From positions 1 to 64,000 of the forward strand of contig JAPCJR010000003.1 in the NCBI GenBank assembly GCA_027886865.1: a DNA stretch of 64,000 nt, in the 5' to 3' direction. The position numbers and the translations under genes were made by a program. The notes below the pieces were generated by a model, which was not told where the DNA came from, made no database searches, and saw only the letters and a program-made list of their open reading frames with translations. The stretch's first letter is position 1, and each line of letters starts with the position of its first letter. Below are positions 51,200-59,411 of this stretch, in pieces. Source of the DNA: Nitrososphaerota archaeon. Lineage in GTDB: Archaea > Thermoproteota > Nitrososphaeria > Nitrososphaerales > UBA183.

Positions 51200-51769
51200 T
51201 CAGTCCCGCATCCACGAGACCTTCTCGCGGAACGGCGTCCTCTTCCCCGGGGGTATGGCCCCCGACGCGTATCCAAGATAGACCATCCCGATGAGCGTCT
51301 CGTCCTCGCCCATCCCGAAGAAGGCGCGCACTTCGCCGGAGTACGAGTGCGCCCCCGTCCTGACGAAGCTGGCCAGGCCGAGCGAGTGGGCCGCGAGCAG
51401 CATGTTCTGCAGCGCGGCGCCGGCCGCCACGATCTCCTCCTGCGGCACCACGTTGTCTCCCTTCTTGGGCGCCCCGATTAGCGCAACTATCACCGGCGAT
51501 GAGAGCGGCTTGTTCTTCTCCGATTCCAACCGCTCCGGGGCGACCTGCTCCGTCGAGCTCGCCGCGAGCGCGGCCGCGATCGCCACCCCGAGTCTCCTCC
51601 GCGCCTCCCCCGTGACCACGACGAACCTCCAGGGCTCGGTCGCGTGGTGGTTCGGAGCCCACGTCCCGGCCTCGATGACCGCCTCGACGTCAGAGGGTGC
51701 GGGCGCCCGCTCGGGGTCCATCTTCTTGACCGTCCTCCGCGACCTGATCGCGTCGATGACCGGGTTCAA
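51200..51769 (-). CDS. Nitroreductase-family flavoprotein
   Basis: About 190 residues from TTG 51769, the normal family length. IRSRRTVKKMDPERAP near the start and EAGTWAPNHHATEPWRFVVVTGEARR bind FMN. LGLASFVRTGAH and MVYLGYASG near the end complete the fold. It would reduce quinones, nitro groups or similar with NAD(P)H. The frame is open farther upstream to 51973, but a TTATCT box about 28 bases before TTG 51769 supports the short form. Confidence 0.85.
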   Translation of the reverse strand: MNPVIDAIRSRRTVKKMDPERAPAPSDVEAVIEAGTWAPNHHATEPWRFVVVTGEARRRLGVAIAAALAASSTEQVAPERLESEKNKPLSSPVIVALIGAPKKGDNVVPQEEIVAAGAALQNMLLAAHSLGLASFVRTGAHSYSGEVRAFFGMGEDETLIGMVYLGYASGAIPPGKRTPFREKVSWMRD

Positions 51770-51914
51770 CCGGAGGCGGGCGACGTGTCGAAGGTAGATA
51801 AGCTCGTGCGGGTCTACGGAACCCCGTCTGGTCCTCCGGTCTTCCCCGGTCACTACGTGAATATGGAATCTCCCCCTTTTATCGGCTGCCGACCCGGAAA
51901 ACCACGCAAAGACG

Positions 51915-52139
51915 ATGAATAAGGCAGGACGGTCGATCATCCTCGCGGCGTTGCTCCTCGTGCTGCTGTCCATCTCGGTCGGAGACGTCTTCCCGCAGTT
52001 CAGCCTGGTGGACGAGTCGGTCCTCGGGCTCTCCGGCCTGCTCGGCGTCTCCTACGAACGGTCGCAGGACCTCTTCGCCGCCTTCAGCCTCGTCCTCGTT
52101 GGGATATGCTACTGGGCCGCCATAACGAAGAAGATCTAG
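51915..52139 (+). CDS. Small membrane protein
   Basis: 74 residues with two hydrophobic segments (residues 7-25 and 52-69). CTTTTATCGG lies about 33 bases before the ATG. It lies between the nitroreductase (divergent) and the transaldolase. No family recognised. Confidence 0.55.
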   Translation: MNKAGRSIILAALLLVLLSISVGDVFPQFSLVDESVLGLSGLLGVSYERSQDLFAAFSLVLVGICYWAAITKKI

Positions 52140-52176
52140 ACGTCGCCCGCTGCCGTGCGGAAGTCCTTGGGAACAC

Positions 52177-52185
52177 CTTAAATAG
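52177..52185 (+). promoter_or_regulatory. TATA box of the transaldolase gene
   Basis: CTTAAATAG, about 28 bases before ATG 52209, without a Shine-Dalgarno; a leaderless promoter. Confidence 0.65.
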
Positions 52186-52208
52186 AAAAATCGGGCGTCA
52201 GAGGAACG

Positions 52209-52874
52209 ATGAAGTTCTACCTGGACAGCGCCAACCTGGCCTCGATAAGGAAGTACAACCAGATGGGGCTCGTCGACGGCGTCACCACGAACCCGTCGCT
52301 CGTCTCGAAGGAGCCGGGAGAGTTCGAGGACATCATCGTATCGATCTGCAAGGAGGTCAAGGGCCCGGTCAGCGCTGAGGTCGTGAGCACCGACCACGAC
52401 GGGATAGTGAGCGAGGCGAAGCACCTCTCGAAGCTCGCTCCGAACGTCGTCGTAAAGATACCCATGATCCCAGAGGGCCTGAGGGCGACCAAGACGGTCA
52501 GCTCCATGGGGATCCCGGTCAACGTGACCCTCATCTTCTCAGCCACCCAGGGCCTGCTCGCCGCCAAGGCCGGCGCCTCCTACCTGAGCCCGTTCATAGG
52601 GAGGCTCGACGACATCGGACAGAGGGGGATGGAGGTCATAGAGGACCTGGTGCTGATCAAGGAGAACTACAAGCTCAAGGCGGAGGTCCTCGTCGCCAGC
52701 ATCAGGGGCCCGCAGCACGTGCTCGAGGCGGCGAAGCTAGGCGCCGGGATCGCGACCATGCCCCCCGACGTGATGGAGAAGATGATGCTGCACCCGCTGA
52801 CCGACATCGGGCTCAAGAAGTTCCTGGACGACTGGAACAAGGCGAAGAAAGAGAAGCCTTCGCTCACGGTCTAG
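52209..52874 (+). CDS. tal: Transaldolase, small (TalC/MipB) type
   Basis: 221 residues. MKFYLDSANLASIRKY, DGVTTNPSLVSKE, the Schiff-base lysine in NVVVKIPMIPEG (near residue 86), NVTLIFSATQGLLAAKAGASYLSPFIGRLDD and ATMPPDVMEKM are all family marks. The short type covers transaldolase and fructose-6-phosphate aldolase; the nearby transketolase and epimerase favour transaldolase. Confidence 0.92.
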   Translation: MKFYLDSANLASIRKYNQMGLVDGVTTNPSLVSKEPGEFEDIIVSICKEVKGPVSAEVVSTDHDGIVSEAKHLSKLAPNVVVKIPMIPEGLRATKTVSSMGIPVNVTLIFSATQGLLAAKAGASYLSPFIGRLDDIGQRGMEVIEDLVLIKENYKLKAEVLVASIRGPQHVLEAAKLGAGIATMPPDVMEKMMLHPLTDIGLKKFLDDWNKAKKEKPSLTV

Positions 52875-52896
52875 TCGCGGACGCCGGCGGGCGACC

Positions 52897-52904
52897 ATTA
52901 AATA
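52897..52904 (+). promoter_or_regulatory. TATA box of the peroxiredoxin gene
   Basis: ATTAAATA, about 26 bases before ATG 52926, again predicting a leaderless mRNA. Confidence 0.65.
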
Positions 52905-52925
52905 TCAGCAGTCGGCATCGGCGCC

Positions 52926-53417
52926 ATGGAAGTAGGGGTGGGAAAGTTCGCTCCGGATTTCTCTCTGACCTCGCAGTTCGGAGAAGTGGTCAGCCTTCAC
53001 GACTACCGCGGAAAGAAGAACGTCGTCCTCTATTTCTACGCGAAGGATTTCACGCGCGCCTGCACCGCGGAGGCGCACTCCTTCAGGGAGAACTACGCGG
53101 CGTTCGCGAGCACAAACACGGAGGTGATAGGGATAAGCCCGGACACCGTCGAGAGCCACAAGACCTTCTCGAACAACTGCGGCCTCCCCTTCAGCATCCT
53201 CAGCGACGGCGACTCGTCGGTCCGGATGCGCTACGGGGTGAACTCACCGCTGAGAGCTCTCTCCTCGAGGTTCACGGGGCGCACCACGTTCGTGATCGAC
53301 ACGTCGGGTATCATAAGGCTGATCTACAGTTCTCAGCTTCAACCCACGAAGCACGTTTCGGAGGCTCTCAGGGCGCTCACGGACGGTTCGTTGGGACCCA
53401 TTCAAGAAAAGGGATAA
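52926..53417 (+). CDS. Peroxiredoxin, BCP/PrxQ type
   Basis: 163 residues. APDFSLTSQFGEVVSLHDYRGKKNVVLYFYAKDFTRACTAEA places the peroxidatic Cys (residue 46) in the expected loop. The usual TPGCT reads TRACT. A second Cys at NNCGLPF (residue 80) is a possible resolving residue, farther than the five residues typical of BCP. It reduces hydroperoxides with thioredoxin-like donors. Confidence 0.9.
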   Translation: MEVGVGKFAPDFSLTSQFGEVVSLHDYRGKKNVVLYFYAKDFTRACTAEAHSFRENYAAFASTNTEVIGISPDTVESHKTFSNNCGLPFSILSDGDSSVRMRYGVNSPLRALSSRFTGRTTFVIDTSGIIRLIYSSQLQPTKHVSEALRALTDGSLGPIQEKG

Positions 53418-53541
53418 TCCGGTCCCATCTCCCCCGGAGCCATCACCAACCAAGCCCTCCTCCAGGTACCCTCTCGACGAAGGGCTCTCTTACTCGGCCC
53501 CGATGCCCAAAGGAAGATAGCACTGGTATCGACCAAGGCAA

Positions 53542-53551
53542 AGGTTTTAAC
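53542..53551 (+). promoter_or_regulatory. TATA box of the superoxide dismutase gene
   Basis: AGGTTTTAAC, centred about 27 bases before ATG 53575. A purine-rich CAAAG stretch just upstream may be the BRE. Confidence 0.6.
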
Positions 53552-53574
53552 GACTCCTCCCGCCATGAGCCTTC

Positions 53575-54186
53575 ATGGCTAAGACATACACACTACCACC
53601 ACTACCATATGCGTACAACGCACTGGAACCGCACATCTCGCAGCAGATCATGACCCTGCACCACGACAAGCATCACAACGCTTACGTGACCGGCGCGAAC
53701 GCGGCGCTCGACAAGCTCGAGAAGGCGCGGGCGGGGACTCTGCAGATAGACATCAAGGGGACGCTCAGGGACCTGAGCTTCAACGTCGGCGGGCACAAGC
53801 TCCATTCCATCTTCTGGACCAATATGGCGGCGGCCGGGAAGGGGGGCGGCGGCAATCCAACGGGCAAGCTCGCGGACAAGATCACCCAGGACTTTGGGAG
53901 CATCGACAAGTTCAAGGCGCAGTTCAGCGACGCGGCCAAGGCGGTCGAGGGCTCAGGATGGGCTCTCCTCCTATACGACCCAGAGCTGGACCAACTCGTG
54001 CTGACACAGGTCGAGAAGCAGAACTTCATGCACCTGCCGGAGCTGGCGATACTCCTAGGCTGTGATGTTTGGGAGCACGCGTATTATCTCCAATATTGGA
54101 ACGACAGGGGCAAGTACGTAGAAGCCTGGTGGAACGTAGTCAACTGGGAAGATGTGGGCAAGCGCTTCGACAAGGCGAAGAAGTAG
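53575..54186 (+). CDS. sod: Superoxide dismutase, Fe/Mn type
   Basis: 203 residues. LPPLPYAYNALEPHIS at the N-terminus, metal ligands in LHHDKHHNAYV and NVGGHKLHSIFW, then LLGCDVWEHAYYLQYWNDRGKYVE with the last two ligands (D, H). Metal choice cannot be read. With the peroxiredoxin it marks an oxygen-exposed life. A T-rich run (TCTTTCTTTTTAAT) follows the stop. Confidence 0.95.
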   Translation: MAKTYTLPPLPYAYNALEPHISQQIMTLHHDKHHNAYVTGANAALDKLEKARAGTLQIDIKGTLRDLSFNVGGHKLHSIFWTNMAAAGKGGGGNPTGKLADKITQDFGSIDKFKAQFSDAAKAVEGSGWALLLYDPELDQLVLTQVEKQNFMHLPELAILLGCDVWEHAYYLQYWNDRGKYVEAWWNVVNWEDVGKRFDKAKK

Positions 54187-54213
54187 ACCCACACCTCCTC
54201 TCTTTCTTTTTAA

Positions 54214-55326
54214 TCAAGACTCATCGCCCTCTTGCCGGGGAATTTTGTGCTTCTGTCGTTCTTCGTAGCTCCGTTGAGCTTCTTCGATAAAACGCGAGAC
54301 CTGTGCGCGAATAGAGGATTTTATTTCACCGAGCCTGGTCTTGGCTTCTTGGAAGTCGCTCGAGGATTGCAGTGAAAGTGCCAATTCCTTCTTCTGGATT
54401 TTTTCCAGGTGCCTGATTGGAAGATTAGTCAAGAGCCTCCGAGCGTCTGCTGTCCCCTGTATGTCCAAGCGCCACATGTCGCTGTTGTATGTAATCCCTC
54501 GAGGAGTTGTGAATCCGGCTTTCTGCCCTGCGTAGGGGCCAGTAGGGGAATAATCGAGGGACAGTAGCACCTTCTTCAATGATCCCAGCAGCGACAGATT
54601 GATGCTGCCAAAGTCTAAACGAACTCTGGTGTATGATCGGTCAATTCCAATATTGATATGGCCATCGGCGTCAAGAAGGCCCGCAAGCCAGCTGAGGAAG
54701 AGTGATTCCGAACTCGCAAAGCCTGTCAATGCATCCTCAGAATTCGTTAGCAGAAACTGGAATGAATTGTCAAGGCGGGTCCCGAGTTTCCACTTGTAGC
54801 CTCTTTCACCGTCGTACATCGGATATTCGTAGACCTTGCCATACTTGTCGAAGAGATCGTGGAAGAGTCTTGCGAACGCTGGATGCGTAGTTGTCGACGT
54901 CACCATCACCGCCGTTCCGCTCACCTGCCAGGCGGTTAGGTCGCCATTCTTGAATCCCACCATATATGCCGCATCCTCCGGGCTTCCCTTGAATGGGGTT
55001 CGCTTGTGCTTGGAGCGCGACGCCGCTGATTCCTTGTCCGCCTCCGCGACGCTCCTAGTGTGGATGTTCAGTGCCCTGCAAAGACCCCAAATCGCCGTAT
55101 ACGACCTCCCTACCTCCTTCGAGACTCGTAAGAGCGAGATTTTCTTCTCGTTGTGCAGTCCGTCCAAGACCGTCTTGATCTTCCCCTTTTGTTCCTCGCT
55201 CAGCCACCTGAGATCGACTCGTTTCGAGTTACGGAGGTACGTCAGGACTTCCCGCTCTGCTTCAGTGAATTCCGTAGCGGCGCTTGATTCTTGCCTTTGG
55301 TTGGATTCGCCGAGGCTCTCGGACAT
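54214..55326 (-). CDS. Free-standing LAGLIDADG homing endonuclease-like protein
   Basis: About 370 residues from ATG 55326. Two LAGLIDADG helices: a degenerate one (DAAYMVGFKNGD) near residue 125 and a canonical SWLAGLLDADGHINIG near 210. An N-terminal helix-turn-helix-like part precedes them (TEAEREVLTYLR, VSKEVGRSYTAIWGLC). It is not inside an intron or intein of a recognisable host gene. A GTTAAATAC box lies about 25 bases before ATG 55326; TTG 55362 gives a longer form. Base composition is less GC-rich than its neighbours, in keeping with recent arrival. Confidence 0.85.
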   Translation of the reverse strand: MSESLGESNQRQESSAATEFTEAEREVLTYLRNSKRVDLRWLSEEQKGKIKTVLDGLHNEKKISLLRVSKEVGRSYTAIWGLCRALNIHTRSVAEADKESAASRSKHKRTPFKGSPEDAAYMVGFKNGDLTAWQVSGTAVMVTSTTTHPAFARLFHDLFDKYGKVYEYPMYDGERGYKWKLGTRLDNSFQFLLTNSEDALTGFASSESLFLSWLAGLLDADGHINIGIDRSYTRVRLDFGSINLSLLGSLKKVLLSLDYSPTGPYAGQKAGFTTPRGITYNSDMWRLDIQGTADARRLLTNLPIRHLEKIQKKELALSLQSSSDFQEAKTRLGEIKSSIRAQVSRFIEEAQRSYEERQKHKIPRQEGDES

Positions 55327-55383
55327 CTCGCACTGCAGCGGCTCATTGTATTTAACGACCAATGACCCGGCGGCTTATCTGGA

Positions 55384-55776
55384 TTAGGCGTCCGCGACAC
55401 CGTAGACGATCATGATGACACCGGATACTGCGGTGATCGCGAGGTCGAGCGGCCAGTGCGCCACGATTCTCCCCTGGGGCGGCAGGTAGACGAGCAGGTA
55501 GCCGAGGAGCAGCGCTCCCCCGAGGATCCGCCTGACGCGGATCAGGGGCACCGTACGCATAGGCGAGGACGTCTGAAGTTGGAGCGCCCTCAGGAACCCA
55601 TCGAGCAGGAACCCGGCCCCAAACAAGAGAGTGACGGCCGCAACCGCCAGTATGACAGGCAAGCTTCCGAACAGGCGCGGCACCCAGAAGATGTAAGCTA
55701 CGAGATAGAAGCCGGCGAAGATAGCCCACAACCACGTCATCAGGAAGACCTGCTTGACCAGCGCTGAAGGTGTCAA
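55384..55776 (-). CDS. Small membrane protein, last gene of the GMC operon
   Basis: 130 residues, TTG start 5 bases after the preceding stop. Four hydrophobic helices, no polar signature. The family is not recognised. Confidence 0.55.
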   Translation of the reverse strand: MTPSALVKQVFLMTWLWAIFAGFYLVAYIFWVPRLFGSLPVILAVAAVTLLFGAGFLLDGFLRALQLQTSSPMRTVPLIRVRRILGGALLLGYLLVYLPPQGRIVAHWPLDLAITAVSGVIMIVYGVADA

Positions 55777-55781
55777 CTAAT

Positions 55782-56957
55782 TCATGCCCCCTGCCCATCA
55801 GTCGCCCGCGCCCGTAGCCACTCCACGTAGTAGTCGAATGCGCGCCGCTTGACCATCGCCTCTCCCCTCATCGCATACAGGCCGAAGTAGGCCTCCTGGG
55901 CGGGTCTCGCACGCCTGTCGACGTGCGTGATCAGCACCCACGGGAACGTGCCACGAGAGCCGCTCTTGCTTATCGCGCCGAGGGCGTTGCGGAAGAACTC
56001 CAGTTGCATCGCCTCCGCGTCGGGTCTGCGGCTGAGGCCGAGTACCACCTTCTCGGCGAAGTTCCTGTAAGTCGAGTATCCGAACTCCGGGTTGATCACC
56101 GGGATACCCGAGATTCTCTCTGCGTCGGCCACCTTCACCGCTATCTCGCCCCCCAGCACAGGATACTTGAAGACGTAGTCGGGGTAAGAGTCGAGGCCTA
56201 TCATGTCGACGTTGAGCTTGCCTTTCATGTACTCGAGCTCCGACCTCCAGTCCACGAGCCTGTCCTCGATCTCCTCGATGGGGATGGACAGCCTCTCGAG
56301 CACTTCCTGATGCTTGGACGCCAGGTGCTCCATAGCATCCTCGGCGGCATCCATGGCGTCCTCCGCGTCGAGGTTGGTCATGGTCTTCGCTCCCGGGACC
56401 GCGTCCTTGATCCCTCTCAGTATGTTGTCGAGGCGTCTGTACTTGAGTCCCCGGTCCAGCGCGAGCGCCGCCCACGTCTCGACGCTCTGCCTCCAGGCCG
56501 TCCCGGGGAGCGATTGGAGGAGCCACGCCTTTATGTCGATCTCGTTCTCCACGCCGAATGTCACCTCGACCCCGTGTCTGTCGGCGGTCTCCGCTATTTT
56601 CTTCGACGCCTTGAAGGAAAAGTCGTACGACTCCTCGATGAAACCCTCCATCTTGTCGAAGGGGACCTTCCCGACGTTCTCCGCATAGCCGACGTCGACC
56701 GGCGCCATCACGTTGTAGCCGTTCCTGCAGACGTAGTCCAGCCCGTCCAAGTAGGTCGTCCCGTTAGGGCCCTTCTCGTCCAGCCTCCGCGTGGGGAGCA
56801 GATGGACCCTGACCCACTTTATCGGGGTGGGTTTGAGGAGCTCGACCACCCTTTCAGGGAAATCGCGGACGTCGTCGCCCTCCACGTTTATGCCGGCCAT
56901 GAAACCGGGATGGACGGCTGCAGCCTCGCGGCCGCCCTGAGTGGACCCTCCCGTCAC
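55782..56957 (-). CDS. TIM-barrel glycoside hydrolase-like protein (clan GH-A type)
   Basis: 391 residues, GTG start overlapping the GMC stop (GTGA). The strand-4 acid/base motif Asn-Glu is at 138-139 (FGVENEIDIKAWLL). A strand-7 candidate nucleophile sits in VINPEFGYSTYRN near residue 296. MIGLDSYPDY near 255 fits strand 6. These are the landmarks of clan GH-A enzymes (GH5/GH39/GH53 types). No signal peptide is seen, so it would act inside the cell or on transported glycosides. The family cannot be assigned further. Confidence 0.68.
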   Translation of the reverse strand: MTGGSTQGGREAAAVHPGFMAGINVEGDDVRDFPERVVELLKPTPIKWVRVHLLPTRRLDEKGPNGTTYLDGLDYVCRNGYNVMAPVDVGYAENVGKVPFDKMEGFIEESYDFSFKASKKIAETADRHGVEVTFGVENEIDIKAWLLQSLPGTAWRQSVETWAALALDRGLKYRRLDNILRGIKDAVPGAKTMTNLDAEDAMDAAEDAMEHLASKHQEVLERLSIPIEEIEDRLVDWRSELEYMKGKLNVDMIGLDSYPDYVFKYPVLGGEIAVKVADAERISGIPVINPEFGYSTYRNFAEKVVLGLSRRPDAEAMQLEFFRNALGAISKSGSRGTFPWVLITHVDRRARPAQEAYFGLYAMRGEAMVKRRAFDYYVEWLRARATDGQGA

Positions 56958-58486
56958 TTTGCTATCTTCCCCCAGTCCTCTCCGATGTGCTCCGACGCAC
57001 GCGAAGCGAGGGCCATCACCGTGAGCTGGGGGTTGACCCCGACGGAGGTGGGGAAGATGCTGGCGTCGCAGACGAACAGGTTCTCGAAGCCGTATACCTT
57101 GGAGTGAGAATCCACCACGGAGACGTCCGGGTCTCCGCCCATCACGTTCCCGCCCTGCGGATGCGCAGATGCCATGTTGATGTCCAAAGGGGAGACGCCT
57201 CGCTGGGCTATCAGGTCGAGGTCGGCCTCGCTGTAGATCTGGGTCGTCTTCTTGTGCGAGGTTATCACGCGCGTCGCGCCCTCCGCCAAGAGCACGCGCG
57301 CTGCGTTCTTCATCCCCTCTATCACCATGGGCGCGTCGCCCGGGGAGATGTCATACTCAAGGATGGTCCCCAGGGGCCCGCCCAGCCTGACCTGGCCCAC
57401 GCTTTCATCGTGCAGCATCGACCCGATGAGCCCGAAATGCTCGTACCTCGACATGAGCTGCTTGTGGTCGTAGCTGAAGCCCGGGAGCGGGAGCGAGAAT
57501 TGGTACGGCGGGAGCGAGATGGACTCCAGCATGTATCCCCTCTTTCCGGTCTTGAGCACGCTGAACTCGTAGCAGTGATACGCCATCGGTATGCCCTGGT
57601 GGCCCCTGACCTCCTCCTCAAAGTCCCCGATGAGCGCCGGGGAGGGATGGATGGCCACCCGCTTCCCCACCCTCCCCTTCGCGTCGACGCCGCTCTGCAG
57701 GAGCAGCGCGGATGAGGCGATGGTCCCGCACGAGACGATGACGACCTTCGCTTTGACGCTGAGGCCGAATGTGACGGAGTTCCCCGCGTTCACGGTGGCG
57801 TTGACCCCGGTCGCCGTCGAGCCGGACCTGCTGATCGAGTTGGCGGTCGCGTCGGAGTAGATCTTCACGAGGTCGCCGTGCACCGCCTGGGTGTCGGCTA
57901 TGTACGTCTCGAGCATGCTCTGCTTGGTCCCGTAGTAGCAGCCGAGGTGGCAGAGTCCGCACTGCCTGCACTGCTTGCAGTTCCTCATGTTGGGGGCGGC
58001 CGCCCACCCGAGCTTCTCGCAGCCTTCCTTGAGGATCATGCTGTTCCTGTTCAGCTCGTAGGCCTTGACCTCGCTCACGGATATCCTCGGCTCTATCTTC
58101 TCAAAGTGCTTCTTCATCGTGGCCGCGCCGATATCGCTGACCTTGTACTGGTCCTCCCACCAGCCGAGCACCGTATCAGGCGTCCTGAAGCACACGGCGT
58201 CGTTGACCACCGTCGACCCTCCCACGCAGCTGCCCTGGGCCACCGCGATCCCGCCCGGGATGGTGAACTGAAGGCCCGAATTCTTGAAGAGCATGGGTAT
58301 CATCTGGTCCTCCCTCTGGGTGAAGTCTTGGCGCGGGTGGTATCCTCCCTTCTCGAGCAGCACGACGCTATGGCCCTTCTCCGCCATCTCCCATGCGACG
58401 ATCGCCCCCGCCGCCCCCGAGCCTATCACGCACACGTCGGCCGTCTCCGTAACCGAGCGGCTCAGGTCCTTGCCCTGGACTATCAT
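56954..58486 (-). CDS. GMC oxidoreductase, long-chain alcohol oxidase-like
   Basis: 510 residues from ATG 58486, overlapping the upstream gene by ATGA; the open frame extends upstream but the FAD domain begins here. VCVIGSGAAGAIVAWEMAEKG binds the ADP part of FAD (GSGAAG at 22-27). GSCVGGSTVVNDAVCFRTP, the cysteine cluster CKQCRQCGLCHLGCYYGTK near residue 175 and ASAHPQGGNVMGGDP near 450 (catalytic His region) match the GMC branch with long-chain alcohol oxidases and cholesterol-type enzymes. It is unrelated in close sequence to the GMC array at 1-14 kb. Confidence 0.9.
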   Translation of the reverse strand: MIVQGKDLSRSVTETADVCVIGSGAAGAIVAWEMAEKGHSVVLLEKGGYHPRQDFTQREDQMIPMLFKNSGLQFTIPGGIAVAQGSCVGGSTVVNDAVCFRTPDTVLGWWEDQYKVSDIGAATMKKHFEKIEPRISVSEVKAYELNRNSMILKEGCEKLGWAAAPNMRNCKQCRQCGLCHLGCYYGTKQSMLETYIADTQAVHGDLVKIYSDATANSISRSGSTATGVNATVNAGNSVTFGLSVKAKVVIVSCGTIASSALLLQSGVDAKGRVGKRVAIHPSPALIGDFEEEVRGHQGIPMAYHCYEFSVLKTGKRGYMLESISLPPYQFSLPLPGFSYDHKQLMSRYEHFGLIGSMLHDESVGQVRLGGPLGTILEYDISPGDAPMVIEGMKNAARVLLAEGATRVITSHKKTTQIYSEADLDLIAQRGVSPLDINMASAHPQGGNVMGGDPDVSVVDSHSKVYGFENLFVCDASIFPTSVGVNPQLTVMALASRASEHIGEDWGKIAK

Positions 58487-59268
58487 GGGGGAGCCTCCTG
58501 CGAGGGCCCGGCGACGTACCAGGGAGGTACGTTCGGTACCATCGGGCCGTTGTAATCGAACACGCCGTAGACCTGAGGCTTCGTATAGTATCCGTAAGAC
58601 ATGGTTATCCTGAGCACCTGGGCGATGCTGACGAGGAACGAGTTCGACTCCCAGACGGACATGTACCTGTCCTTCTCCTCGGGCGACCCCAGGTCGACGA
58701 ACCTCTTCCACTTGCCGGTGAACGCTAGCACGAAGAACCTGCTGTCGAAGACGAAGAGCAGCAGGGTTATCGCGTCGTCGAAGAGCGGCGGTATCAAGCC
58801 GAGGAGGCTCTCGACGGAAGCGGCGGCACCCACGTCCTCCGCTCCCGGTGGTATGGACCCTCCTCGGGGGAACTCGACGTCCGCGATCTCACCTATGATC
58901 CTGTCTCTCTCGGACTCCCTCTGGGCGCCGGTAAGCCTGTGGCCGGCCTTTGCGAGTTCCGTCCCCAGGTAGAACCAGGCCGGATACGTCGCGAAGACCA
59001 GCACCGCGAGGACGTCGGAGGTCGGAGTCCTGGTCAAACCGAGCGGGAGTCCGGAGTTCAACATCCAGTTCGTCCCGCCATACCAGTGAGGCAGCGGCCA
59101 CGGGAAGTATAGCACGTTCAGGTAGAGGAGCGCGCTGTACGACCAGAAGACGCCGACCACTCCTGCGCCGAAGACCATCAAGTACTTCTTGGACGCTCCC
59201 CGCGAGAATATCCTGTCGCCGAAGACCGTCATCAGGTAGTAGAGCTTCCCGGCTACGAAGCCGATCAA
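58483..59268 (-). CDS. Membrane protein, probable partner subunit of the GMC enzyme
   Basis: 261 residues, TTG start. Two or three hydrophobic helices lie in the first 115 residues, then a soluble part (FDDAITLLLFVFDSRFF, KWKRFVDLGSPEEKDRYMSVWESN) that resembles, distantly, the helical small subunits of GMC dehydrogenases. Translational coupling with the GMC gene supports a complex that anchors the enzyme on the membrane. The start is uncertain; a CTTAAATAC box lies near 59333-59341. Confidence 0.55.
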   Translation of the reverse strand: MIGFVAGKLYYLMTVFGDRIFSRGASKKYLMVFGAGVVGVFWSYSALLYLNVLYFPWPLPHWYGGTNWMLNSGLPLGLTRTPTSDVLAVLVFATYPAWFYLGTELAKAGHRLTGAQRESERDRIIGEIADVEFPRGGSIPPGAEDVGAAASVESLLGLIPPLFDDAITLLLFVFDSRFFVLAFTGKWKRFVDLGSPEEKDRYMSVWESNSFLVSIAQVLRITMSYGYYTKPQVYGVFDYNGPMVPNVPPWYVAGPSQEAPP

Positions 59269-59380
59269 GAGGAGGGCGGGCGGGTCGAGTAGGAAGCTCA
59301 GGACGACTACCGCGCGCGTGACGCGGGGTTTGTATTTAAGACGCGGTCAGCGTCCTCTTCCACCGCGCCTCGGAGGGTTC

Positions 59381-59386
59381 TTTATA
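59381..59386 (+). promoter_or_regulatory. TATA box of the OGG1-like gene
   Basis: TTTATA lies 28 bases before ATG 59412, within TTCTTTATACC. Confidence 0.65.
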
Positions 59387-59411
59387 CCGACTACGACTCC
59401 TTCGAAGGCCG

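Noticed and set aside
55923..57107. 394-codon plus-strand frame opposite the GMC and GH-like genes
   Set aside because: Antisense shadow; the minus-strand genes have intact motifs and overlapping operon structure.
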